This document shows, one piece after another, positions 23,641 to 31,990 of a stretch of DNA of 64,000 bases. Source of the stretch: Neolewinella xylanilytica (lineage in GTDB: Bacteria > Bacteroidota > Bacteroidia > Chitinophagales > Saprospiraceae); assembly GCF_002934605.1 (NCBI RefSeq), contig NZ_PTJC01000006.1, forward strand, positions 1,302,001 to 1,366,000, written 5' to 3'. The number at the start of each line of letters is the position of its first letter. Position 1 is the first letter of the stretch. Made by a program: the position numbers and the translations under genes. The notes under the pieces were generated by a model, which saw nothing but the letters and a program-made list of their open reading frames with translations, was not told the DNA's origin and ran no database searches.

Positions 23641-24873
23641 ATGCGTCCGTTAGAAGCCAATATCCGCTGGTGGTTACTTGCCCTGAGCGTACCTGGGATG
23701 GTAGTGGGCATGGTGCTATCTCCTGTGCTGCTCTCCATTAGCATCATCGTGACGGCCGTGGTGGCCGTGCTCGGCCTGGACCGGGGCCGCAACTCCACCT
23801 GGCGGGAATATTTTCCGGCTTTCCTGCGGGGCTCGCTGTTCTGGGGATTGACCGGACTCTACCTATACCTCATCTTCCTGGCGCCCCAGACCTTCGACTG
23901 GACCTATTATCTCGAGCGATTGCGGGTCAAACTGCCCCTCCTGATCTTGCCGATCGCCTGGGCCGGGATTCCTTTCTGGTACGGTGATCACTACACCCGA
24001 CAGTGGGAAGCCCGCAGCCTACTGATCGGCTTCGTCACCGTGGTACTCGTTGGCGTGCTGCTGAATTACGCCCTCCACTTCGAGGAGATCAACGAAATGA
24101 TTTACCGGGGCAAGGCCATGCCCGTGCCCCGGGGCAATCATATTCGCTTCAGTCTCCTCGTGGCGATCGCCGCCACCGCCGGACTGGACGCTTGGTTCCG
24201 CTACCGCAAGGGCTGGTTGCTGTGCCTGGGGATCGCGTTGTTCCTCGGGCTGCACGTATTGGCGGTTCGCTCCGGTCTGGCCGTGGGCTACGCCGGCTGG
24301 ACGATAGTGGCCATAGGTTGGTCGCTGCGGCAAGGCAACTACCGGCTGCTGGCTGGTGGGGTCGTGGGGCTGGTTGTGCTGCCGGTCATGGCCTATTTGC
24401 TGGTGCCGTCGTTTTCCACGAAGATGGATTACATGCGGTACGAATTGCTCCACCGCGACCCCGCCCAGGACGACCTGGAGTACTCCGACGAGGGCCGTTG
24501 GACCAGTATCCGCATCGGGTGGGAGGTGTGGAAAGAAAATCCCCTGCTGGGCGTCGGGCCGGGGAATCTGCGCTCAGTTATGGACCGGGAATACGCCAGG
24601 CGGTTGCCGGACACGCCGGGAAAACGGCCGCACAATCAATTCGTGACGGCCCTTGCGGGGGGCGGCATCGTCGGTTTCGCAATTACCCTGGCTTGCTTCC
24701 TGGCGATCGGGTTCGGAGGCGGTCGGTGGCGCGACCCGCTATTTCTCGCGGTGTGGACGATCTTCCTGCTGAGCTGCCTGGTCGAAAATACCCTGGAGAG
24801 CTCGGTGGGGGTGACTATGTTCACCTTCTTTCTCCTGCTCTTCGGCTATCCGCCGTACCGGAAACCGGGGTAG
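23641..24873 (+). CDS. O-antigen ligase family membrane protein
   Basis: 410 aa with about ten membrane helices. Start at ATG 23641; an in-frame TTG at 23587 would overlap the pheS promoter region. The Wzy_C/WaaL signature is in the large periplasmic loop: EVWKENPLLGVGPGNLRSVMDREYARRL, then RPHNQFVTALAGGGIVGFAITLACF, with the conserved Arg and His of the ligase family. Such proteins ligate or polymerise surface polysaccharide. The end overlaps the convergent SDR gene by 28 nt, so both C-termini are encoded by the same DNA on opposite strands. Confidence 0.88.
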   Translation: MRPLEANIRWWLLALSVPGMVVGMVLSPVLLSISIIVTAVVAVLGLDRGRNSTWREYFPAFLRGSLFWGLTGLYLYLIFLAPQTFDWTYYLERLRVKLPLLILPIAWAGIPFWYGDHYTRQWEARSLLIGFVTVVLVGVLLNYALHFEEINEMIYRGKAMPVPRGNHIRFSLLVAIAATAGLDAWFRYRKGWLLCLGIALFLGLHVLAVRSGLAVGYAGWTIVAIGWSLRQGNYRLLAGGVVGLVVLPVMAYLLVPSFSTKMDYMRYELLHRDPAQDDLEYSDEGRWTSIRIGWEVWKENPLLGVGPGNLRSVMDREYARRLPDTPGKRPHNQFVTALAGGGIVGFAITLACFLAIGFGGGRWRDPLFLAVWTIFLLSCLVENTLESSVGVTMFTFFLLLFGYPPYRKPG

Positions 24874-25646
24874 AGCATCATGCCACCGTCGATGTAGATC
24901 GTCGCACCGGTGATGTAGTCGCTGAGGTCGCTGGCCAGGAAGGCGCAGAGGTTGGCCACGTCGTCTCCCTCACCGATCCGGCCGTAGGGGATCAGCTTGA
25001 GCAGGTCTTCCATTGCCTCGGGAGTTTCCCAGGCGTTCTTGTTGATGTCGGTGCGGATAGCTCCCGGAGAGATACTGTTGACGCGGATCTTATCGGCCGC
25101 GAGTTCCTGGGCCATGCTCTCCATCATCATCTTCACCCCCCCCTTCGCCGCGGCGTAGTTCACGTGGCCCGACCAGGCGATCTCGTCGTGGACGCTGCTC
25201 ATGCAGATGATCTTGCCGGCGGATTTGCCGTGTTCGTGGACGCCCTGCTTGCGGAAGATGCGCGCCGCTTCCCGGCAACAAAGGAACTGGCCGGTGAGAT
25301 CGACGTTGATGACCGTATTCCACTGCTTTAGGGTCATCTCGGTAAAGGCCGCATCGGCCTGTAAGCCGGCATTGGCGACCAGTAAGTCCAGGTGGCCGAA
25401 CGCCTTATCGCATTCCGCGAAGAGTTTGGCTACGTCGTCTTCCTTACTGACGTCAGCCTGCACCACGATCGCCTTACCGCCGACTTTTTCGATCTCCGCG
25501 GCCGTTTGGTGGGCTTCCTGGTCGCTGTTGTGGTAATTCACTACCACGTTCATGCCTTCTCGGCCGAGGCCGATGGCGCAAGCTTTTCCGAGGCCGGTGC
25601 TCGATCCGGTGATGATGGCGGTCTGTCCCTTCAGGTTGATATCCAT
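24846..25646 (-). CDS. SDR oxidoreductase, glucose 1-dehydrogenase-like
   Basis: 266 aa classical short-chain dehydrogenase. TGSSTGLG (residues 13-20) is the nucleotide-binding motif, NAG is present, and the catalytic Ser/Tyr-xxx-Lys appears as MSSVHDE then YAAAKGG. The C-terminus ITGATIYIDGGMMLYPGF closely follows Bacillus-type glucose 1-dehydrogenases, so oxidation of glucose or a similar polyol is plausible; substrate remains inferred. The conserved C-terminal tail confirms that the 28-nt overlap with the O-antigen ligase gene is real coding sequence. Confidence 0.9.
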   Translation of the reverse strand: MDINLKGQTAIITGSSTGLGKACAIGLGREGMNVVVNYHNSDQEAHQTAAEIEKVGGKAIVVQADVSKEDDVAKLFAECDKAFGHLDLLVANAGLQADAAFTEMTLKQWNTVINVDLTGQFLCCREAARIFRKQGVHEHGKSAGKIICMSSVHDEIAWSGHVNYAAAKGGVKMMMESMAQELAADKIRVNSISPGAIRTDINKNAWETPEAMEDLLKLIPYGRIGEGDDVANLCAFLASDLSDYITGATIYIDGGMMLYPGFRYGG

Positions 25647-25696
25647 ACTGTTCGCTTTGCGGTGGAACGTGTGGCTACCGGTCCGGTTCGGTGGGG

Positions 25697-26305
25697 TCAG
25701 GGCTGCGATCGGGATCCGGGCAGGTACTCGAAGCTCCGGAAAAATTTGTCCGATGCGTCCCCCAGTCCGCGACCTGCGAGGGAAAAGGTTTTCAGTTCGT
25801 AGTAGCGCCGACCGATGACGAAGGCGAGGGTACGGGCATTGGCTTCTCCGTCCTTATAATCAATGCGCCACAGCCTTCCCGGGTGACCGCGTACTTCCCG
25901 GTCCGTGGCGTAGATGACTTCCCCCCGCAGGGCTTCGGCGGCGGATTCCTCGGTCGAGGAGAGCAGCTCGGCCACCAGCTCCGTGCTATCCTGGTTCAGG
26001 GCCCCTTCGGGGTAGTCGACGTAGCTGAGTACGTAGATCAGATTTTCCGCCCGCTCCAGGTCCGGCACCTTGAAAAAGTAGGTATGGAACACCTGTTCTC
26101 CTACGGCGGTGACCAGGGTGTCTTCCTTGTGTTCCAGGGGGCCGGGGGTGAGGATGCGGAAGCGCCCTTCCAGATCGTCGATTTGCTCCCAGCGGCGTTC
26201 GTTTTCGTAGCTCTGTACCGGCTCGGCTTCCTGGGCGGCCATGGGCGTCTGGGCCGGCAGCCGGCTGGCCAGTAAGAGGATCGGCAGTAACCATAGCTTT
26301 ACCAT
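25697..26305 (-). CDS. Hypothetical secreted protein, 202 aa
   Basis: Signal peptide (MVKLWLLPILLLASRLPAQ), then a soluble domain (RFRILTPGPLEHKEDTL, QVFHTYFFKV, LIYVLSYVDYPEGAL, FVIGRRYYELKTFSL) that looks like one compact alpha/beta fold with a terminal FFRSFEYLP strand. It is probably a conserved Bacteroidota unknown, but I cannot name the family. It lies 50 nt upstream of the SDR gene on the same strand, so co-transcription is possible. Confidence 0.65.
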   Translation of the reverse strand: MVKLWLLPILLLASRLPAQTPMAAQEAEPVQSYENERRWEQIDDLEGRFRILTPGPLEHKEDTLVTAVGEQVFHTYFFKVPDLERAENLIYVLSYVDYPEGALNQDSTELVAELLSSTEESAAEALRGEVIYATDREVRGHPGRLWRIDYKDGEANARTLAFVIGRRYYELKTFSLAGRGLGDASDKFFRSFEYLPGSRSQP

Positions 26306-26441
26306 GATCTAAAGACACCCGGCCGGAGCGGGGAGTTGTATCGGAAACGTTCGGGTTTGCCCTTCGTCCGGTTACTCGCTATGTTGCCTTTACCGGCTTT
26401 TCTCCCGCGCTCGGCGCCCAAACCGGTCCGATTTTTCGGCA

Positions 26442-27662
26442 TCACACTACGCGCCTGGCCTCCGAATGAGGGGTGAACGTAAACGAGTCGGGATCCGCAC
26501 CACTCAGCCCCGTCAGCGCCACCAGTCCTGGTCGCTTCCCCACCTCCAGGCTGCCTAATTCGTCGTCGAACTGCAGGGCCTCGGCGCCGTTGAGCGTGGC
26601 CCAGCGCAGCAGGGAAGCGAAGGGAACGTAACTCTGGAAGCGGGCGATGGTCTTCAGTTCCTCCACGATACTCAGCTGCCAGTTGGAGGTAAGGCTATCG
26701 GTGCCGACGCATACCTTTACTCCGGCATCGAGGAAGCGGTCGTAGCGGGGCAGCCGGTTCTCGATGTAGAGGTTCGCATTGGGGCAGGTGACCCAGTAGA
26801 CGCCCCGGTCGCCCCAGGCCTCGGCAGCCAGGATCGCCTCCGGGCTGGTAAGCGTATTGTGGACGAAGAGCGTCCGCTTACCCGGGTCCATGTGCTGGAT
26901 CGCGTGATATAGCGAGGGAGTACCCGGCGCGTTAAATCCATCCAGGCTGGTGCCGAAGCCTTCGAAAAATGACCTAAACTCTCCTGCTCCGGTCTGAAAA
27001 AGCTCGTCTTCCGCCGCCGTTTCCTGGTTGTGGATGCTGACGGTTTCGTTGTCCGTGTTCAGCGCGTTGATCTTTTGATAAAGAGCCTCACTGACCGTGT
27101 AGGGAGCGTGGGGCACGGCGCTTTTCGGCTCCGGTTGCTGCTCGTAAGCCGGAAGGTACAACTCGAAGCTGGCCTGGGCCCGCTCCTCCTGGAGGAAGTC
27201 GAACATCTCCACGAAGCTGTAGTAACGGATGGGGCTTTTGCGCTTGGTCGCCGCCGTGTCGGGCTTGTTGCAGATGTCTCCAACGGCCTGGATGCCGCCT
27301 TCCCACATCAGCCGGTCTTGCTCGCGGATCGCGGCCTCGATGACTTCCGGGTCCGTCTCCCGCAGCGTGACCACGTCCACCAGGAAGGGGAGCAGCGTCT
27401 TTCCCGTCTGGCTTTTGCCCTGCAGGTGGCTCAGCTCCAGGTGGCAGTGGGCGTTGACGAAACCGGGAACCAACACCCCCTCGATCTTTTTGGGCGCGGA
27501 CGCAGGTGCGGTGTTTTCCGGACCCAGGGAAGCCTTACCACCGGAGCCTTTGGCCGGATCAATCACGTCCCTGATGTGGCCGCTTTCATCGGTGACAATG
27601 ATGCCGTTCCTGATCGGCGCGGAAGAAATGGGAAAAACGTAGTCGGCGGTATAACTGGGCAT
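26442..27662 (-). CDS. Amidohydrolase family protein, deaminase-like
   Basis: 406 aa from ATG 27662, four bases after an exact TACCTTTG -7 box. The same frame stays open upstream through the repeat array to 27869, but that part reads only VGRxx repeats. Metal ligands of the TIM-barrel amidohydrolases are visible: NAHCHLELSH, the SIHNQE His, a FVHNT His and a VCVGTDSLTSN Asp. The SsnA/ATZ/TrzN-like subgroup includes aminofutalosine deaminase and other amino-heterocycle deaminases. With the UbiA-like prenyltransferase nearby, a menaquinone (futalosine) role is possible but unproven. Confidence 0.82.
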   Translation of the reverse strand: MPSYTADYVFPISSAPIRNGIIVTDESGHIRDVIDPAKGSGGKASLGPENTAPASAPKKIEGVLVPGFVNAHCHLELSHLQGKSQTGKTLLPFLVDVVTLRETDPEVIEAAIREQDRLMWEGGIQAVGDICNKPDTAATKRKSPIRYYSFVEMFDFLQEERAQASFELYLPAYEQQPEPKSAVPHAPYTVSEALYQKINALNTDNETVSIHNQETAAEDELFQTGAGEFRSFFEGFGTSLDGFNAPGTPSLYHAIQHMDPGKRTLFVHNTLTSPEAILAAEAWGDRGVYWVTCPNANLYIENRLPRYDRFLDAGVKVCVGTDSLTSNWQLSIVEELKTIARFQSYVPFASLLRWATLNGAEALQFDDELGSLEVGKRPGLVALTGLSGADPDSFTFTPHSEARRVV

Positions 27663-27666
27663 GCAG

Positions 27667-27674
27667 CAAAGGTA
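27667..27674 (-). promoter_or_regulatory. -7 promoter box TACCTTTG for the amidohydrolase
   Basis: Exact TAnnTTTG on the minus strand, 4 nt before the ATG at 27662 and 16 nt from the edge of the 15-bp repeat array. The array therefore occupies the position where a -33 element and operator would lie. Confidence 0.55.
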
Positions 27675-27690
27675 GCGCATAACCCCTACC

Positions 27691-27879
27691 GGTCCGACGA
27701 ACCCTCGCCCGACGATAAGTCGTCCGACGAACCCTCGCCCGACGAGTAGTCGTCCGACGAACCCTCGCCCGACGATAAGTCGTCCGACGAACCTTCGCCC
27801 GACGAGTAGTCGTCCGACGAACCCTCGCCCGACGATAAGTCGTCCGACGAGTAGTCGCCCGACGACCACTCGTCGGACC
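27691..27879. repeat. Array of twelve 15-bp tandem repeats with inverted terminal core (locus 2)
   Basis: Twelve perfect-length 15-bp units (27691-27870) alternate two versions, CGTCCGACGAACCCT and CGCCCGACGATAAGT or CGCCCGACGAGTAGT, giving a 30-bp higher-order period. The first unit begins GGTCCGACGA and the array closes with its exact reverse complement TCGTCGGACC at 27870-27879, so it is flanked by a 10-bp inverted repeat. It lies between the diverging promoters of the amidohydrolase and the trehalase and shares the GTCCGACGA core with locus 1. Confidence 0.92.
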
Positions 27880-27926
27880 AGTTACCCGGAATGGGGTTAG
27901 CTTGGCGGGAACTATCCGCCCTACGT

Positions 27927-29537
27927 ATGCGCCTGATCGTCAGTCTCTATCTCCTCGCTATCCTGCTCTCCTGCAATACCGATCCCGCCAGTACCGGGCC
28001 CGAGACGGTGAGCGTGGTCCAGGATACCCTGTCCGCCGAGCGCTTACAGGCCCCGGATGAGCTGTTTGGCGAGCTCTTCCGCGAGGTGCAAATGCAGCAG
28101 GTCTTCGAAGATGGCAAGACCTTCGTGGATATGGTGCCCAAAAGCAGCGCCGCCGACATCATGCAGGCGTACGAAGAGGAGCGGCAGGGTGATGATTTCG
28201 ACCTGCGTGCCTTCGTACAGCAACACTTCTCTCCGCCGGTCACACCGACCAACGATTTCTCCAGCCAGGGCCGGCGCAGCATTACCGAGCACATCGGTGC
28301 ATTATGGCCGGTGCTGACCCGGGGGGCACACCGTGACGAGGGAAGCGCCGGCAGCCTGATCGTACTGCCCGAACCCTACGTCGTACCGGGGGGGCGATTC
28401 CGGGAAGTGTACTACTGGGACAGCTACTTCACCATGCTCGGGCTGGCGGCCGCCGGCCGGGATAGCCTCGTGCGGGAGATGGTCGAAAACTTCGCCTACC
28501 TGATCGACGAGATCGGCTTCATTCCCAACGGGAACCGCACCTATTACCTGACCCGCTCCCAGCCGCCCTTCTTTGCTCACATGGTGAACTTGCTGGCTTC
28601 CCTCGAGGGCGACCGAGTGTACGTGGAGTTCCTCGACCAGCTGAAGGCCGAACACGCATTCTGGATGGATGGCGCGGCGGCGGTTAGTGCAACAAACCGG
28701 GCGGTAAACCACGTCGTCTGGATGGCCGACAGCACTTACCTGAACCGCTATTATGACACCGGCGACCGCCCCCGCGCCGAAAGTTACCGGGAGGACGTGC
28801 TGACTATTCGCGAGAGTCAGCGAGACAGCCAGGTCGTTGCCCGACACCTGCGCTCCGCCGCCGAAAGCGGCTGGGATTTCAGCGCCCGGTGGTTCGCGGA
28901 CGGCGAAACGCTCTCCACCATCGTTACTACCGACTTATTGCCGCCGGACCTCAACGCCCTGCTCTACCACCTGGAGCACACCATCGCCGAGCACACCGAA
29001 TTCGTTCCCGAACGGGAAGCGTGGGAGCGGCGGGCCGAGCGAAGACGCGCCGCCATCGAGGAATTCCTCTGGAACCCGGAAAGCCAGTGGTACGAAGACC
29101 GTAACTGGACCACCGGGGATTTCACCGGCTACCTCACCCTAGCTGGCGTTTACCCCCTCTTTACCGGAGTCGCCGCCGACGAACACGCCGCCGCCGTGGC
29201 CCGTACCCTGGAAGACCGTTTCCTCGCCCCCGGTGGCCTGCGCACCAGCCTCCAACGGACCGGCCAGCAGTGGGACGCGCCGAACGGATGGCCCCCCCTC
29301 CAGTGGATGGCCTACGCCGGCCTCGAGCGGTATGGCTACGAAGATCTGGCGACCGACGTCCGCAACCGCTGGATGGAGAACAACGAACGGGTCTACGCCA
29401 ACGTCAATAAAATGGTCGAGAAGTACAACGTGGAAGATATTACCCTCGAAGCCGGCGGGGGTGAGTACCCGGTCCAGGACGGCTTCGGCTGGAGCAACGG
29501 CGTGTACCTGCGGATGGCGACGGAAAACCAGGATTGA
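27927..29537 (+). CDS. Trehalase (GH37), lipoprotein
   Basis: Hydrolyses trehalose to two glucose, here in or facing the periplasm. 536 aa from ATG 27927, which gives a lipoprotein signal with lipobox LLSC (IVSLYLLAILLSCNTD); an in-frame start at 27891 lacks one. Both GH37 signatures are present: PGGRFREVYYWDSYF near residue 154 and QWDAPNGWPPLQW near residue 448. It is transcribed away from the amidohydrolase across the repeat array, with a weak TAGCTTGG -7-like box before it, and is followed after 33 nt by the ModF-like ATPase. Confidence 0.95.
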   Translation: MRLIVSLYLLAILLSCNTDPASTGPETVSVVQDTLSAERLQAPDELFGELFREVQMQQVFEDGKTFVDMVPKSSAADIMQAYEEERQGDDFDLRAFVQQHFSPPVTPTNDFSSQGRRSITEHIGALWPVLTRGAHRDEGSAGSLIVLPEPYVVPGGRFREVYYWDSYFTMLGLAAAGRDSLVREMVENFAYLIDEIGFIPNGNRTYYLTRSQPPFFAHMVNLLASLEGDRVYVEFLDQLKAEHAFWMDGAAAVSATNRAVNHVVWMADSTYLNRYYDTGDRPRAESYREDVLTIRESQRDSQVVARHLRSAAESGWDFSARWFADGETLSTIVTTDLLPPDLNALLYHLEHTIAEHTEFVPEREAWERRAERRRAAIEEFLWNPESQWYEDRNWTTGDFTGYLTLAGVYPLFTGVAADEHAAAVARTLEDRFLAPGGLRTSLQRTGQQWDAPNGWPPLQWMAYAGLERYGYEDLATDVRNRWMENNERVYANVNKMVEKYNVEDITLEAGGGEYPVQDGFGWSNGVYLRMATENQD

Positions 29538-29570
29538 CCCATACCCGGTAGGAGTAGTAAAGTAGAATAT

Positions 29571-31034
29571 ATGGACCTGATCGATCTGCGGGCGGGCGAG
29601 GTGTTTCGCAGCAAACTGCAACCGCTGGACCTTTGCATCCGGGAGGGGGACCATTGGGTGATCACTGGTCCGAGGGGAAGCGGTAAATCCCTCCTCGCGG
29701 AAGCACTCGTGGGGCGCCGGCGCCTGACCGCGGGCCGGATCGACTATCCCTTCCTGGGTGGCAGCGGAAATTATTCGGAGCGGCGGCAGGCACTACAGCT
29801 CGTGACCTTTCTCGACGATTCCCGGCTGGCCCGAAGTCCGAACCACGTCCACTACTACCAGCAACGGTACAACGCCTTCGATGCCTCCGGCCATCCGACC
29901 GTACGCCAGTACCTGGAGGCGGGCGGCTACGAGGTGGACCTGCACGCGGAGGTTATTGACGCCTTTGGCATCGGTGACCTGCTCGACCTGGAGAAAATCA
30001 AACTGTCGAGCGGACAGACCCGCAAGGTGCTCCTCGCGCGGGAAATGCTTCGGCGGCCGCGGGTGCTCGTGATCGACAATCCGTACGTCGGGCTCGACGC
30101 CCAGAGCCGCCAAATCCTGAACGATCTACTCGATCGGCTGACGGATCGGCTTCCGCTCACCCTGGTACTCTGTGGGCAGGCGGGCGATCTGCCGCGTTGT
30201 GTATCGCGGGAACTGCACCTGAGCGAGGACGGATCCTGGTGGCAGGGCAGGGTAGGCGCATTTGCGTATTCCGCCCCGCCCGTACGCACCGATGAAGAAA
30301 CGATCGACGCGCTTGCCGCGGTGTGGAACGACCGACCGATGCGGGCCGTTGGTCAAGAGATCATCCGCCTAGACGGTGTCCGGATTGCGTACGGTAACCG
30401 GGTTGTCCTGGACGGGCTGGACTGGCGGGTAAAGAGCGGAGAGAAATGGGTCGTGAGCGGGCCCAACGGCTCCGGCAAATCCACCTTGCTCAGTCTCCTC
30501 TACGCCGATCATCCCCAGGCATACGCGAATGGTATCTACCTCTTCGGCGTGCGCCGGGGCCGGGGCGATAGCATCTGGGAGATCAAGCGGCGCATCGGAT
30601 TCACCTCTCCGGAACTGAGTACCTATTTCCGGGAGCCGATCAGTGCCCGGGAGGTTGTGCTTACCGGCTACGCCGATACCTTTATCGTTCCGCGCCAGCC
30701 TACCGGCGACCAACTTGCCCACGTTAATACCCTGCTCCGCTACTTCGATTTGCAGGACGAAGCCGACCGTCCGTATCTGCAACTCTCGAGCGGCACGCAG
30801 CGGTTGCTCCTGTTGTGCCGGGCACTGGTAAAGGCACCGGTGTTGTTGTTGCTCGACGAACCGTTTCAGGGACTGGATGCGGCATCCATCTACCGGGCCC
30901 GCCACTTACTGCAACAGGTACTTCGCCCCGATGATACGGTCGTATTTATTTCGCATTTCCGGCCGGAAGTGCCGGAGGGTATGGACTGGAACTACCTGGA
31001 TCTCGGCCGAAACCCATCCGGCGATCAGACCTGA
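29571..31034 (+). CDS. Duplicated ABC ATPase, ModF-like
   Basis: 487 aa with two complete ATPase domains and no membrane part. Domain 1: Walker A GPRGSGKS (33-40), signature LSSGQTRKVLLAREM, Walker B VLVIDNPYVGLD. Domain 2: Walker A SGPNGSGKST (near 297), signature LSSGTQRLLLLCRAL, Walker B LLLLDEPFQGLD. Domain 1 has Asn in place of the catalytic Glu after the Walker B Asp (IDNP), suggesting a regulatory half. ModF/PhrA proteins of this layout sit near molybdate genes in other bacteria; no molybdate transporter is near this copy. Its end overlaps the convergent DUF3050 gene by 10 nt. Confidence 0.87.
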   Translation: MDLIDLRAGEVFRSKLQPLDLCIREGDHWVITGPRGSGKSLLAEALVGRRRLTAGRIDYPFLGGSGNYSERRQALQLVTFLDDSRLARSPNHVHYYQQRYNAFDASGHPTVRQYLEAGGYEVDLHAEVIDAFGIGDLLDLEKIKLSSGQTRKVLLAREMLRRPRVLVIDNPYVGLDAQSRQILNDLLDRLTDRLPLTLVLCGQAGDLPRCVSRELHLSEDGSWWQGRVGAFAYSAPPVRTDEETIDALAAVWNDRPMRAVGQEIIRLDGVRIAYGNRVVLDGLDWRVKSGEKWVVSGPNGSGKSTLLSLLYADHPQAYANGIYLFGVRRGRGDSIWEIKRRIGFTSPELSTYFREPISAREVVLTGYADTFIVPRQPTGDQLAHVNTLLRYFDLQDEADRPYLQLSSGTQRLLLLCRALVKAPVLLLLDEPFQGLDAASIYRARHLLQQVLRPDDTVVFISHFRPEVPEGMDWNYLDLGRNPSGDQT

Positions 31035-31801
31035 CCGACGGGTTCCACGGCTTTAGCGATCTCGTCCCAAAGGCCGATCCGCCGGCGCAGGGCCTCCTGG
31101 GCTACTTCAGTAGCCTCCCGCCACTTCCGTTCGTCGTCGCCACAGAGCTCGGTGACCATCGCTTCGGATAGCGGTCCGTGCTCGTCACCGTCCACCTCGA
31201 TGTGGCGCTCCAGGTAATAGACGAGTCGGGGGTACTGGTCCTTGTCGTGATTCGGGCGGTTGAGGATCTCGATGAACAGCTCGGGGATGAGGGATTCGCG
31301 ACCGAAAGTGAAGGCGGCGGCGATTTTGTGCGGCTGTCCTTCGATGATCAGTTCGAAGGTATAATCCAGAAACGCCTTCACGCCGGGTTGTAGATCGGTT
31401 TCGGCGATCCGCTGGCGAATGTCGTCCAGGCCACTGACCTGCTGCAGAAAGTGGCGGATCGGTCCGGTAGGGGCGCCGACCTCCTCCATGGCCTCCAGGT
31501 AAAGATCGAAATGGCTGGCGGGCTGGCCGGCGCGGTCTACGTCGGTTTCCTCCCCGAGTACGATCTCGTTAATGAAGCGGGCGGTTCGCGGATTAGCTGC
31601 GGGCTTCCAGGGCAGGGCAGTGCAGGTCAACTCGTTTTGCAGGGCTTTAAGTAGCGACATAAAGTCCCAGACGGCGTAGACATGCCGCTCCATAAAAACG
31701 CGGATGTCGTCGACGTGATTCAGCAAATCATACAGCCGGTGACCGGTCAGGTCGTGCTGTAACGATTGGGTGTCCTGTAAAATAGTTTCAATTCGGTGCA
31801 T
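31025..31801 (-). CDS. DUF3050 domain protein
   Basis: 258 aa, mainly alpha-helical, with conserved His/Glu-rich helices as in heme-oxygenase-like folds: LLNHVDDIRVFMERHVYAVWDFMSLLKALQ, FINEIVLGEETDVD, and YLERHIEVDGDEHGPLSEAM. The family is known only as a domain of unknown function and is widespread in Bacteroidota. The His/Glu spacing suggests a possible di-metal site, which is inference. It is single, with a 10-nt convergent overlap with the ATPase gene. Confidence 0.85.
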   Translation of the reverse strand: MHRIETILQDTQSLQHDLTGHRLYDLLNHVDDIRVFMERHVYAVWDFMSLLKALQNELTCTALPWKPAANPRTARFINEIVLGEETDVDRAGQPASHFDLYLEAMEEVGAPTGPIRHFLQQVSGLDDIRQRIAETDLQPGVKAFLDYTFELIIEGQPHKIAAAFTFGRESLIPELFIEILNRPNHDKDQYPRLVYYLERHIEVDGDEHGPLSEAMVTELCGDDERKWREATEVAQEALRRRIGLWDEIAKAVEPVGQV

Positions 31802-31990
31802 TAGTTCTGGGTTTTTTTAGCCAGCTAACGATGTACGCCCGAATGGATTGTTGTCGGAAGCTCCCCGGACTCACAAAATGGGAAATCTGGCCTGATTAGA
31901 TAAAAGTTTATGAACCGGCCGTGTATGCCGCTGTCGTTGTTGGTGGGGGTGCGGCTATCGTTAGCGATTCCTGGCAGCGAAGCCCTTCAC

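Noticed and set aside
26393..26430. Similarity of a short stretch to the end of the MSEP gene (about 9880-9900)
   Set aside because: Only about 20 loosely matched GC-rich bases, without flanking similarity; probably chance.
27663..27869. N-terminal extension of the amidohydrolase through the array
   Set aside because: An exact -7 box and ATG lie right after the array, and the extension is only repeats.
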